Positions 18,715 through 27,697 of a DNA stretch of 64,000 nucleotides are shown here, piece by piece. Position 1 is the first letter of the stretch; each line of letters begins with the position of its first letter. The notes under the pieces are model-generated. The model saw only the letters and a list, made by a program, of their open reading frames with translations, ran no database searches and had not been told where the DNA came from. The DNA is from an uncultured Prevotella sp. Its GTDB lineage: Bacteria; Bacteroidota; Bacteroidia; Bacteroidales; Bacteroidaceae. The stretch spans positions 1 through 64,000 of the forward strand of contig USDT01000001.1 in assembly GCA_900553465.1 (NCBI GenBank), given 5' to 3'. The position numbers were made by a program, and so were the translations under genes.

Positions 18715-20700
18715 ATGGACAACTCTTCACCAATACTGGAACTGACACGGCAGCGCATGCTGCTTCAGGTGGAATATGCCTGTGAGAAGGAGAACTTCCG
18801 CAGACAGACCGAAGCCTTCGGCATACAGCGGAAGGTGAAGCGCGGCGACGCGTGGTATCCCATAAAGACGGGACGCACATACTATAACTCGCTCAACCAG
18901 GAGGTGCTCGAAATAATAAGACAAGACGAGAGCGACATAGAACACAACTTCGAATATGGCCGCCCTGTGTGTTTCTTCACCATAAACGAACACGCCAAAG
19001 GCAACGAGAAAAGCATACGCTACCTGCCGTTCACGGCTACTGTGAGCTACGCCGAGGCCGACCGCATGGTGGTGGTGATGCCCGACAGCAGCCGCATACT
19101 CGAACTGCAGCGCAGCGAGATGCCCGTGGGCATACAGCTTTCGTTCGACGAGACGTCGTACAGACTCATGTTCGAGGCGCTCGACCGCGTCATCAACGCA
19201 CGCTCAGGACGCCTGGCATATCTGCGCGACCTGTTCTATTCGGGCATGAAGGCAGGACGCTTCACGTTCGGTCCGACGCGTTTTCCGTGGCTGAACCCTT
19301 CGCAGGAGCACGCCGTCAACGAGATGATGGTGGCTAAGGACGTGATGGTGGTGCACGGACCTCCTGGTACCGGCAAGACCACAACGCTTGTCGAAGGCAT
19401 CTACGAGACGCTGCGTCGCGAGAACCAGGTGCTGGTATGCGCACAGAGCAACATGGCTGTGGATTGGATTTCGGAGAAACTTGTCGACCGCGGACTGAAC
19501 GTGCTGCGAATAGGTAATCCCACACGTGTGAACGACAAGATGCTGTCCTTCACCTACGAACGGCGCTTCGAGGCACATCCTGACTATCCGCAACTGTGGA
19601 GCATACGCAAGGCCATACGCCAGATACGCAAGCAACGCCGGCGCGGCGACGACCTGCACCAGAAGCTGGAAAGGCTACGCAGCCGCGCCGTGGAACTGGA
19701 ACTGCGCATCAACAACGACCTTTTCGGCGAGGCGCGCGTCATAGCATCGACGCTCACCGGCTCGGCCAACCGTCTGCTTGAAGGCATGAAGTTCGGCACA
19801 CTGTTCATAGACGAGGCAGCGCAGGCGCTCGAAGCAGCATGCTGGATTGCCCTCCGCCGTGCCACACGCGTGGTGCTTGCCGGCGACCACTGCCAGCTTC
19901 CGCCCACCGTTAAGAGCATCGCCGCGCTGAAAGGCGGCCTGGGCACAACGCTCATGGAGCGCATTGTGGAGCGCAAACCCGAGGTGGTGACACTGCTCAC
20001 TGTGCAATACCGCATGAACGAGGAGATAATGCGTTTCCCCAACGAGTGGTTCTATCAGGGCCGTATAACTTCGGCACCGCAGATAAAATACCGCGGAATA
20101 CTCGACCTCGACTGCCCCATGACATGGATAGACACGTCCGCACTCGAAGGCAAGGAGGAGTTTGTGGGCGAGAACTTCGGCCGAATCAACCGTCAGGAGG
20201 CCGAACTCACGGTAGCCACTCTCACCTCTTACTTCAACAAGATAGGCAAACAGCGGCTGCTTGACGAGAGCATCGACGTGGGCGTGATATCGCCCTACCG
20301 CGCACAAGTGCAATATCTGCGAAGGCTGATAAAGAAAGACGAGTTCTTCAAACCCTACCGCCACCTCATAACAGTCAACACCGTTGACGGATTCCAGGGG
20401 CAGGAACGCGACGTGATAGTAATCTCACTGGTGCGCGCCAACGACGAGGGTCAGATAGGATTCCTGCGCGATCTGCGACGGATGAACGTGGCAATAACCC
20501 GTGCAAGAATGAAACTCATCATACTGGGTGACGCGGCAACCATGACGAGACATCCGTTCTATAAAAAGCTGTACGACCACATCATGAAGGCAAACCGTCC
20601 ATACGGGGCGGCAGACGACGGAGCACCCGTAGACAGCAACGACAATGCCGTAACCGCAGACAGCCCGAAGACTGACACACAAACACAAGACATAACATAA
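18715..20700 (+). CDS. Superfamily 1 DNA/RNA helicase (Upf1/SMUBP2-like)
   Basis: A 661-residue AAA-type SF1B helicase. Walker A is GPPGTGKT (215-222) and motif II is DEAA (366-369). Motif III (AGDHCQLPPTV), motif IV/V (YRAQVQYLR, TVDGFQGQERDVIVISLVR) and motif VI (RRMNVAITRARMKLIILGD) follow in order. Upf1-like proteins unwind RNA or DNA 5' to 3'; the bacterial role is not well defined. The start at 18715, directly after queH, is preferred over an upstream ATG inside queH. Four neighbouring genes (queH to hemolysin III) are tightly packed and look like one operon. Confidence 0.9.
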   Translation: MDNSSPILELTRQRMLLQVEYACEKENFRRQTEAFGIQRKVKRGDAWYPIKTGRTYYNSLNQEVLEIIRQDESDIEHNFEYGRPVCFFTINEHAKGNEKSIRYLPFTATVSYAEADRMVVVMPDSSRILELQRSEMPVGIQLSFDETSYRLMFEALDRVINARSGRLAYLRDLFYSGMKAGRFTFGPTRFPWLNPSQEHAVNEMMVAKDVMVVHGPPGTGKTTTLVEGIYETLRRENQVLVCAQSNMAVDWISEKLVDRGLNVLRIGNPTRVNDKMLSFTYERRFEAHPDYPQLWSIRKAIRQIRKQRRRGDDLHQKLERLRSRAVELELRINNDLFGEARVIASTLTGSANRLLEGMKFGTLFIDEAAQALEAACWIALRRATRVVLAGDHCQLPPTVKSIAALKGGLGTTLMERIVERKPEVVTLLTVQYRMNEEIMRFPNEWFYQGRITSAPQIKYRGILDLDCPMTWIDTSALEGKEEFVGENFGRINRQEAELTVATLTSYFNKIGKQRLLDESIDVGVISPYRAQVQYLRRLIKKDEFFKPYRHLITVNTVDGFQGQERDVIVISLVRANDEGQIGFLRDLRRMNVAITRARMKLIILGDAATMTRHPFYKKLYDHIMKANRPYGAADDGAPVDSNDNAVTADSPKTDTQTQDIT

Positions 20701-20715
20701 AACATACAAAATATC

Positions 20716-21150
20716 ATGCTTCAACGTGACTATATCCTGCGACTGATACGCGAATTCATGGCCGCGCTCGAACGGATGCTCGAGAAAAAGGAAGTGGCCG
20801 ACCGGCGCGAGGAAATAAAACAACTCTACGAACAATATGTGGGCCCCTACGCGCTATATCACAACGCAACGACCGAGGAGGTGCTGCTCGCACTGGCCGG
20901 ACTGGACGAGGAACAGCGCCTGCCACGCATGGAAATGCTCGCCGAACTGTTCTACGCCGAGGCCGACACCGTGTCGTCACCGGAACGCGAATTTCTGTTG
21001 GAAAAGGCTTTCGCGCTGTTCAGCATTATCGAACGTGAGGGAAAGACCTACTCGCTGAAGCGCAGATGGAAAATGCAGGACATACGCGAGAGAACATCAA
21101 ACGCACAAAACACCGCCGCCGCAACAAATGAAAATATTCTTCAATCATAA
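20716..21150 (+). CDS. Conserved hypothetical protein, 144 aa (DUF6483-like)
   Basis: A mostly helical protein beginning MLQRDYILRLIREFMAALERML, a pattern I associate with DUF6483 proteins, though the assignment is tentative. No membrane segment, cofactor or catalytic motif is visible. It starts 15 bp after the helicase stop and overlaps the hemolysin III gene by 23 bp, so it belongs to the queH-helicase operon. Confidence 0.7.
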   Translation: MLQRDYILRLIREFMAALERMLEKKEVADRREEIKQLYEQYVGPYALYHNATTEEVLLALAGLDEEQRLPRMEMLAELFYAEADTVSSPEREFLLEKAFALFSIIEREGKTYSLKRRWKMQDIRERTSNAQNTAAATNENILQS

Positions 21151-21778
21151 GGAAGAACTGTGGAACTCGTGGTCGCACGCGGCAGGAATTGTCATAGGTG
21201 TGGCAGCAGGCGCGGTGTTCATAGCATGGTGTCTCCACACCGACAACATCTGGGCAACCACCGGCATCATTCTCTATCTGTTCGGTATGCTCTGCTCCTA
21301 TATTGCCTCCACCGTCTATCATTCGCTCAGTGCATGGTCGAAATGGAAGGAACGGCTGCGCCGATGGGACCATGCCGCCATCTACTGGCACATAGCCGGC
21401 TCCTACTCACCCATCACTCTGATAGCCCTGCGTGAGTGCGGTGCGTGGGGTTGGGCGCTGTTCGCATTCATATGGACGGCTGCAATAGCCGGCACCGTAA
21501 TGAGTTTTCTGCGGCTGAAAGACCACAGCAATCTGGAGACCGTATGCTTCGTGGCAATGGGTATGAGTGTGCTCGTGGCGTTCAAACCACTCATTGACAG
21601 CGTGAGCGGCATTTCGTTGGCATGGATAATAGCCGAAGGCGTGAGCTACATCATCGGCGCACTGTTCTACAGTCTGAACAAACGGCGGTTCATGCACACG
21701 GTGTTCCACTTCTTCGTGTTGCTTGGTTCCGTGTGCCACATATTCGCCGTGTGGGACATTCTCATGACTTATCTATAA
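21128..21778 (+). CDS. Hemolysin III / PAQR-family membrane protein
   Basis: A 216-residue seven-helix membrane protein of the hemolysin III (YqfA/TrhA, PAQR) family. The conserved zinc-type residues are present: SHAAG in the first segment, TVYHSLS in the third, and HTVFHFF in the last. Bacterial members have been linked to membrane-fluidity homeostasis; true haemolysis is doubtful. The start overlaps the upstream gene by 23 bp. Confidence 0.88.
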   Translation: MKIFFNHKEELWNSWSHAAGIVIGVAAGAVFIAWCLHTDNIWATTGIILYLFGMLCSYIASTVYHSLSAWSKWKERLRRWDHAAIYWHIAGSYSPITLIALRECGAWGWALFAFIWTAAIAGTVMSFLRLKDHSNLETVCFVAMGMSVLVAFKPLIDSVSGISLAWIIAEGVSYIIGALFYSLNKRRFMHTVFHFFVLLGSVCHIFAVWDILMTYL

Positions 21779-21850
21779 ACAAAATCATCCTGACAGCTTA
21801 TCAGTTCACAACCTGTGTATAATAAAAAAACTAAAACAATCTTCTCAGAC

Positions 21851-22783
21851 ATGACAAAAACAAGAACTCTGCTGCTCATACTGATACTGACAGCAGTCGC
21901 AGGCACTGCTTGTGCAAGCGGCAAAGGCAGGACATCTGCCGACGGACAACCAAGAATAGTAAACATCATCAACTTCATACGTCAGACCGACTACCGCGTG
22001 GAGGACGCCGACCGGAAACTCTACGAGACGGTATGCCGACAGGTGGAGCTGGTCAACCGCTACAATCTTCCGACAACATTCCTGCTCGAGTACGACGCAC
22101 TCATTAATCCGCTATATCAGGACCTGCTGAAGACAAAGCTGAAAGAAGGTTCGGAGATAGGCGCATGGTGGGAGCTGACTCAACCGCAAATTGAGGCGGC
22201 AGGCATAAAGTGGCGCGGCGAATACTCGTGGGTATCGCATGCAAATATAGCTTTCAGCACCGGCTACACCAAGGAAGAGCGCGAGCGTCTGGTGGATGTC
22301 TATATGCAGAAGTTCAAGGAGATATTCGGCACATATCCCAAATCTGTCGGCTCATGGTTCATCGACGCCCACACTCTGGCATATATGTACGACAAATATG
22401 GCATCGAAGCGTCGTGCAACTGCAAGGACCAGATAGGCACGGACGGCTATACTCTGTGGGGCGGCTACTGGAATCAGGCCTATTATCCCAGCCGTCTCAA
22501 CGCATACATGCCTGCCCAGACGCCCGAAGGACAGATACCTGTGCCCATCTTCAGAATGTTGGGCAGCGACCCGATATATCAGTATGACGACGGACTGGGC
22601 AACGAACGGCAGGGCGTAATATCGCTCGAACCGGTATATCCGCACGCCGGAATGAACCGCAAATGGGTGGACTACTTCTTCGACGCGCTCACCGAAGGTC
22701 CGTGTCTTGCCTTCGGATATGCGCAGGCCGGACAGGAAAACTCATTCACTTGGGACAACATGCGTGCGGGACTCGAGATGTAG
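21851..22783 (+). CDS. Polysaccharide-deacetylase-like secreted protein, N-terminal part before in-frame TAG
   Basis: Starts MTKTRTLLLILILTAVAGTACASG, a signal peptide. The ~310-residue stretch looks like a glycoside hydrolase/deacetylase beta/alpha barrel (NIINFIRQTDYR, FLLEYDALINP, GAWWELTQPQ, GSWFIDAHTLAYM). It ends at a TAG (22781-22783), and the reading frame continues immediately for 246 more codons with no shift. This is the only TAG terminator I find among the genes of the window. I read the pair as one gene of ~560 codons split by a nonsense change; whether the front part folds alone is unknown. Confidence 0.7.
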   Translation: MTKTRTLLLILILTAVAGTACASGKGRTSADGQPRIVNIINFIRQTDYRVEDADRKLYETVCRQVELVNRYNLPTTFLLEYDALINPLYQDLLKTKLKEGSEIGAWWELTQPQIEAAGIKWRGEYSWVSHANIAFSTGYTKEERERLVDVYMQKFKEIFGTYPKSVGSWFIDAHTLAYMYDKYGIEASCNCKDQIGTDGYTLWGGYWNQAYYPSRLNAYMPAQTPEGQIPVPIFRMLGSDPIYQYDDGLGNERQGVISLEPVYPHAGMNRKWVDYFFDALTEGPCLAFGYAQAGQENSFTWDNMRAGLEM

Positions 22784-23524
22784 ATGCCGCTCATAGACTC
22801 GCTCCGACGTGCCGGACGTCTGCGTGTGGAGACGCTCGGTGAGTCGGGACGATGGTTCAGAAAGCGTTTCAAGCTTACTCCCGCCACATCTGTCACGACG
22901 GTGAGCGACGTACGCGGCGAAGGCAACAAGACCGTTTGGTACAACAGCCGCAACTACCGCGCCAACCTACTATGGGAGAAGAGTCGCTTCAGATTCCGCG
23001 ACATCCACATCTTCGACGAGCACTTCAAGTCGGAATATCTTGACAAACCGGGCACAGGCAACCAGTTTCTGTTCTACACACTGCCCTTTGTCGACGGATT
23101 CATGTGGAGCAAGGGCGACGACCGCGCAGGCCTGATGCTCGTAAAAGTGGGCGGTGACGGCCATGCGGAAGAACTCAGGCTCGACAATCCTACGGTGAAA
23201 GAACACGGCCGGAGTGTGCTCGAAGTGAGCGGCACCGACCAGTACGGCCACACATACCGTATCACTCTGCGCGACGACTGCATTGAAGTTAGCTCACCCG
23301 ACGCCGGCAATGACGACACCTGGGCACTGCAACTGCACGCCGCTCCCGAAGCTCCGCTGCCCTTCACGACAATCAACGACAAGTCGGCCGAAGCCGTATT
23401 CCGTAGCTATGCCTACTCCGTCGGCTGCTCAAAGGGACGTTTCGAAAAAGCAGAGGACGGTGAAAGCCACGTACTGCGCATCTGTCCCGACAAAGGCCGG
23501 ATAGTTATCAACTGCGCACAATAA
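22784..23524 (+). pseudogene. C-terminal continuation of the TAG-interrupted gene
   Basis: In the same frame as 21851-22783 and separated from it only by the TAG codon. The 246 residues (beta-rich: FLFYTLPFVDGFMWSKGDDRAGLM, DQYGHTYRITLRDDCIEV) have no signal peptide, as expected for the tail of a secreted protein. An ATG lies right after the TAG, so re-initiation or read-through is possible, but a free cytoplasmic product would make little sense. Confidence 0.65.
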
Positions 23525-23536
23525 CCTGCATCAGTG

Positions 23537-23588
23537 TCTTCACGCGCCACGTACGTGATATTTATGTACGCGTATGCGACGCGTGAAA
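23537..23588 (+). terminator. Candidate terminator hairpin
   Basis: TTCACGCG...CGTAC and GTACG...CGCGTGAA form an interrupted stem after the split gene. The downstream sequence is AAAATGC rather than a U-tract, so function as a terminator is uncertain. Confidence 0.4.
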
Positions 23589-23652
23589 ATGCATAAAACA
23601 TGGTTAAACAAACAATTCGCCGACTTTTCTTTGCAGTATCTGCAACTTGAAC

Positions 23653-23800
23653 TATCTTTGCACAAGATATAGATGCATTCGGAAAACTGAAAGCAAACTT
23701 TCTTTCCACCCGTATGCAATATCATTACATAATGATATAACTGCACTCGGGAAATCGAAAGCAAGCTTTCCTTTCACTCGTTTGCAATATCTTTGCATAT
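23653..23800 (+). repeat. Two type-A promoter repeats before the AspT-like gene
   Basis: Two ~67-bp units of the form TGCA(C/T)TCGG.AAA..GAAAGCAA.CTTTC.TT lie in tandem, each closing with a -7-like box (TATCTTTG 23653, TATCATTA 23720, TATCTTTG 23788). The same family is found at 31817-32044. The last box gives a leader of only ~18 nt. Confidence 0.7.
23788..23795 (+). promoter_or_regulatory. -7 box TATCTTTG of AspT/YidE-type transporter
   Basis: A perfect box located 25 bp before the ATG at 23820, at the end of the repeat pair. Confidence 0.6.
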
Positions 23801-23819
23801 CAAATAACAACATAATACT

Positions 23820-25487
23820 ATGGATTGGATAAACGGGCTTTTCAGCATAAACCCGGCCGCACAGACAACCATTGTGCTTTCGCTGATAACTGCTGCCGGA
23901 CTTGCACTTGGCAAGTTCCATATACGCGGCATTTCGCTCGGAATAGCTTTTGTGTTCTTCGTAGGCATTGTCGCTGGTCAGCTCGGCTTCAGCGCCGACG
24001 CCCAGATGGTCAAATTTGCAGAGACATTCGGCCTGCTGCTTTTCGTCTACACCCTCGGTCTGCACGTAGGACCAAGCTTTGTGGGCATGATGCGCAACGA
24101 AGGCGTGTCGCTCAACATGTGGAGTCTCGCCGTCATTATCACCGGTACTGCACTGGCACTTCTTCTCTGTCCGCTGACAGGCATAAGCGTTGCAGACATG
24201 ACCGGCATCCTCTGCGGCGCCACAACCAATACTCCTGCCCTTGCCGCGGCACAGCAGGCACTCACCAGCGCCGGGCTTCCCAGCAGCGGAGCAGCACTGG
24301 GATGCGCCGTTACCTATCCGCTCGGAGTTGTCGGAGTGATACTTGCCATGATATTCATACGCCGTTTCTTCGTCAAACCGGCCGACCTCGAACCACGCGA
24401 CAAAAACAATGAAGACAACACATACATTGCGCAGTACATCGTGGTAAACCCGGCACTCGACGGCAAAACTATCTACGAGATATCGCAGATGACCCACCGC
24501 CACTTCATCATATCGCGCATCTGGCGCGACGGTAAGGTGATAGTGCCGCTGGCAGATACAAGAATGCAGCAGGGCGACAACGTGCTCGTTGTGACAAACA
24601 TCGATGAGTCTGACGCCATGAACATACTCTTCGGCAAGAAGGTGGAAAAGGACTGGAACCGCGACAAGGACCGTATAGACTGGAACGCAATAGACAGTAA
24701 CGTGGAAAGTCGCGTCATACTGCTCACACGCACCGGCCTCAACGGCAAGACACTCGGAGCACTACACATGCGCACAGCCTACGGAGTGAACGTCAGCCGT
24801 ATAATGCGCGGCGACATAAAACTGCTTGCAAGCGACGATCTGCGCCTGCAATACGGCGACCGTCTCACCGTTGTCGGCGCACCGGAAGACATAAGCCACG
24901 CCGAACAGTTCCTCGGCAACGCCGTCCAGGTGCTCAACGAGCCAAACCTCGGAGCGATATTCTTCGGAATGATACTCGGTCTGGCGCTCGGCATGATTCC
25001 TATCCATCTGCCCGGAATGAGCGCACCCGTACACCTCGGCATTGCCGGCGGCGGCATCATAATGGGAATTCTCGTGGGCGCACTCGGCTCGCGTGCCCAT
25101 TTCATCAGCTACACCACACGTTCAGCATCGCTCATGCTGCGCAAGCTCGGACTGTCACTCTATCTGGCATGTCTCGGTCTTGAGGCGGGCAGCGACTTCT
25201 TCAGCACCATCATGCGCCCCGAAGGTCTGATGTGGGTTGCCACCGGATTCATAATCACAGTGCTCCCGCTCATCATCGTAGGTCTGCTTGCACTGCATAC
25301 ACGCAAGTTCGATTTCGGCACCATCTGCGGCATTCTCTGCGGCTCGATGGCCAACCCCATGGCGCTGAGCTACGCCAATGACACACTCAAAGGCGACACC
25401 GCCGCCGTGAGCTACACATCGGTTTATCCGCTCGGAATGTTTGTCAGGGTGATCATTGCACAGATAATAATAATGTTCTCCGTCTGA
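23820..25487 (+). CDS. AspT/YidE-family putative transporter with two TrkA-C domains
   Basis: A 555-residue inner-membrane protein with the AspT/YidE/YbjL plan: a first membrane half (about 1-190), two cytosolic RCK_C/TrkA-C domains (about 205-285 and 290-375, containing DGKTIYEISQM and NGKTLGALHMR), then a second homologous membrane half. Repeats of GILCGATTNTPAL and GILCGSMANPMAL show the internal duplication. AspT itself exchanges aspartate and alanine; the substrate here is unknown. Monocistronic, driven by the repeat-borne promoter. Confidence 0.88.
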   Translation: MDWINGLFSINPAAQTTIVLSLITAAGLALGKFHIRGISLGIAFVFFVGIVAGQLGFSADAQMVKFAETFGLLLFVYTLGLHVGPSFVGMMRNEGVSLNMWSLAVIITGTALALLLCPLTGISVADMTGILCGATTNTPALAAAQQALTSAGLPSSGAALGCAVTYPLGVVGVILAMIFIRRFFVKPADLEPRDKNNEDNTYIAQYIVVNPALDGKTIYEISQMTHRHFIISRIWRDGKVIVPLADTRMQQGDNVLVVTNIDESDAMNILFGKKVEKDWNRDKDRIDWNAIDSNVESRVILLTRTGLNGKTLGALHMRTAYGVNVSRIMRGDIKLLASDDLRLQYGDRLTVVGAPEDISHAEQFLGNAVQVLNEPNLGAIFFGMILGLALGMIPIHLPGMSAPVHLGIAGGGIIMGILVGALGSRAHFISYTTRSASLMLRKLGLSLYLACLGLEAGSDFFSTIMRPEGLMWVATGFIITVLPLIIVGLLALHTRKFDFGTICGILCGSMANPMALSYANDTLKGDTAAVSYTSVYPLGMFVRVIIAQIIIMFSV

Positions 25488-25520
25488 CGACGGCATTTGA
25501 ACCGCAGACATAAAAAACGC

Positions 25521-25567
25521 AACAACCCCGGCGCCCACCAGAAACGGCGCCGGGGTTGTCCTTTTAT
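25521..25567. terminator. Bidirectional terminator, AspT-like gene / dxs-like gene
   Basis: ACAACCCCGGCGCC and GGCGCCGGGGTTGT form a 14-bp perfect stem between converging genes, with an A run before it and CTTTTAT after it. Confidence 0.85.
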
Positions 25568-25608
25568 AAGGCGCGGTCCGCACACCGGCAGACCGCCTTT
25601 TACATAGA

Positions 25609-27369
25609 TTACTTGTTCATCACGCTGCGTATCTCCTCGACAATCTGCTCGTCGGTGAGCTTGTTGTCACGCATGAGCTGCTGCACGTCGTAACGGTCGT
25701 AAAGTGCTTTCTCCACACCGAAGTTCATTGTCTTCATGTCCGACGGACCATAGAAGCGGCTTATGCGCTCGCCGAAACCGCCGTCCACACAGCCGTCTTC
25801 CAGCGTTACAACCAGCTGATGGTCTGCCTTCAGGCTCTCAAGCAGCTCCTCGTCGGTGCCGCTGATGTAGCGCGGATTGATGACGGTGGCGTCGATGCAG
25901 CACTCTTTCAACGCGTCTGCCACACGTTCTGCCTTGGCAAAGAAGTTACCCAGACCTATCAGAGCCACTCCACTGCCGCGACGCACCACCTTGTAACGGT
26001 TGAGCTCGGAGTAATCGGTGTCGCACGGCTCCGTGCTATGATGCACCTCGCCCTCCGGCACACGCAGCGCCACAGAATACTTGTCCTGCTGTATGGCCCA
26101 CTTCTCCATGGCTATCATCTCCTCCACCGTTGCCGGCGCAAGGTAAACAAGATTAGGTATGTGGCTGAGCATCGGTATGTCGAAGAAACATATATGCGTG
26201 AAATCATTCATACCGAAGATAGATGCACCCACCACGTTTATCACGGCCGGATTGCCGTTCACGCAGAGATCCTGCGCTATCTGGTCGTATGTGCGCTGCA
26301 GGAATGTTGCGTAAGTGCTGAACACCGGGTGCGCACCGCGGCGTGCCATACCCGAAGCCATTGCCACAGCCTCCTCCTCGGCTATGCCCACATCCACATG
26401 CTGTGCGCCTGCCTCGCGACGTTCTTCCGGTCCAAAACCTATCGATGCCGGCACAGCCGCAGCTATGCACACCAGCTTCTCGTCGCGCTTCATCTCCTCT
26501 CTGAGCCATCCGCCCAGAATCTGTGCCGCACTCTCTCCGCCGCCACATGGTTTCAGTTCGCCCGTCTCCACGTCGAACGGCATGTTCCAGTGCCACTTCT
26601 CCTTATTGTCCACAGCCGGCTGCCATCCGTGTCCCTTCTCCGTGTGCAAGTGCACCACCGTAGGATGCGGCGTATCCTTCACCGATGCGAACGCCTCGAT
26701 GAGCGTCTCTATGTTGTTGCCCTGCTCCACATACTTGTAGTCGAAGCCCATAGCCTTGAATATGTTCAGCTCGGCGTTGCCCTTTGTCTCGCGCAGCAGC
26801 TGCAGGTTACGGTAGAGTCCGCCGTGGTTCTCGGCTATAGACATCTCGTTGTCGTTCACCACTATTATTATATTGGTGTCCAGCTCGGCAGCCATATCAA
26901 GGCCTTCGAAAGCCTCGCCTCCGCTCAGCGAACCGTCGCCGATGACAGCTACCACGTTCTCCTTGCCTCCAAGAATGTCGCGCGCCTTCTGCAAACCTGT
27001 AGCCAGAGCAACCGACGTAGATGTATGACCTATCTCGAAGCAGTCGTATTCGGGCGATTCCGCCGGACTGCTGTAGCCCGACACCTCAGCCATACGTGTG
27101 CTGTCGATGAATCCGTAAGCACGGCCTGTCAGCATCTTGTGCGGATAAATCTGATGCGACACGTCGAATACTATTCTGTCTTCCGGCATGTTGAAGACAT
27201 AGTGCAGGGCTATCGTCGCCTCAACAAATCCGAGATTCGGGCCCACGTGTCCACCTATCATACTGTCACGTTTGAGTATGCCACCGCGTATTTCTGCGGC
27301 AAGCAGTCTGAGCTGTTCGGCCGTCATGCTCTTGATGTCGGCCGGAGATTTTATATTTTCCAGTAACAT
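25609..27369 (-). CDS. 1-deoxy-D-xylulose-5-phosphate synthase-like (Dxs-type transketolase)
   Basis: A thiamine-diphosphate enzyme that, if a true Dxs, condenses pyruvate and glyceraldehyde-3-phosphate for isoprenoid, thiamine and pyridoxal synthesis. ThDP motif GDGSLSGGEAFEGLD...NDNEMSI and DVSHQIYPHKMLTGR are seen, followed by pyrimidine-binding and transketolase C-terminal domains. At 586 residues it is shorter than the usual 620-640. Features such as IGHTSTSVALATG and GDGSLSGG (rather than GDGAMTAG) suggest the second, Dxs-like branch found in Bacteroidota and Firmicutes. It may therefore be an accessory paralogue, so I give no gene symbol. Confidence 0.85.
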   Translation of the reverse strand: MLLENIKSPADIKSMTAEQLRLLAAEIRGGILKRDSMIGGHVGPNLGFVEATIALHYVFNMPEDRIVFDVSHQIYPHKMLTGRAYGFIDSTRMAEVSGYSSPAESPEYDCFEIGHTSTSVALATGLQKARDILGGKENVVAVIGDGSLSGGEAFEGLDMAAELDTNIIIVVNDNEMSIAENHGGLYRNLQLLRETKGNAELNIFKAMGFDYKYVEQGNNIETLIEAFASVKDTPHPTVVHLHTEKGHGWQPAVDNKEKWHWNMPFDVETGELKPCGGGESAAQILGGWLREEMKRDEKLVCIAAAVPASIGFGPEERREAGAQHVDVGIAEEEAVAMASGMARRGAHPVFSTYATFLQRTYDQIAQDLCVNGNPAVINVVGASIFGMNDFTHICFFDIPMLSHIPNLVYLAPATVEEMIAMEKWAIQQDKYSVALRVPEGEVHHSTEPCDTDYSELNRYKVVRRGSGVALIGLGNFFAKAERVADALKECCIDATVINPRYISGTDEELLESLKADHQLVVTLEDGCVDGGFGERISRFYGPSDMKTMNFGVEKALYDRYDVQQLMRDNKLTDEQIVEEIRSVMNK

Positions 27370-27442
27370 ATCAGATAATTATTTGTGAATTTGCTGTTAT
27401 GAATAAGACTTCTGCGGAATGCTCCATGCAGCTAATCTTCTG

Positions 27443-27450
27443 CAAAGATA
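27443..27450 (-). promoter_or_regulatory. -7 box TATCTTTG of dxs-like gene
   Basis: The minus strand reads TATCTTTGCAG about 75 nt upstream of the start codon. Confidence 0.55.
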
Positions 27451-27579
27451 CTACAAAATCACTTCTTCCCGAAATATTTGTATTTACCATTTTTACGGTA
27501 AATATTACCTTCATCAACGCCGGCCGTGCACTATACGCGCAGCCATACGGCAGTGCTGTGCCGTCGCCAATGCCCCCAT

Positions 27580-27616
27580 AAAACAAAAAGGTTGTATCTG
27601 AACTCAGATACAACCC
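27580..27616 (-). terminator. Terminator of the large secreted-protein operon
   Basis: GGTTGTATCTGA and TCAGATACAACC form a 12-bp perfect stem; on the minus strand a T run follows (plus-strand AAACAAAAA at 27581-27589). The rest of 27370-27697 holds only this and the dxs-like promoter. Confidence 0.8.
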
Positions 27617-27697
27617 CGCATAACTCTAACCTCACGGCCAAAAATTATCGCATGATGAAATTTCTTTGTTACTTTACTTTCTTTGTATTTGTATTTG

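Noticed and set aside
22781..22783. Genome-wide recoding of TAG as an amino acid
   Set aside because: Only one in-frame TAG is seen in about 45 genes; a recoded genome would show many.
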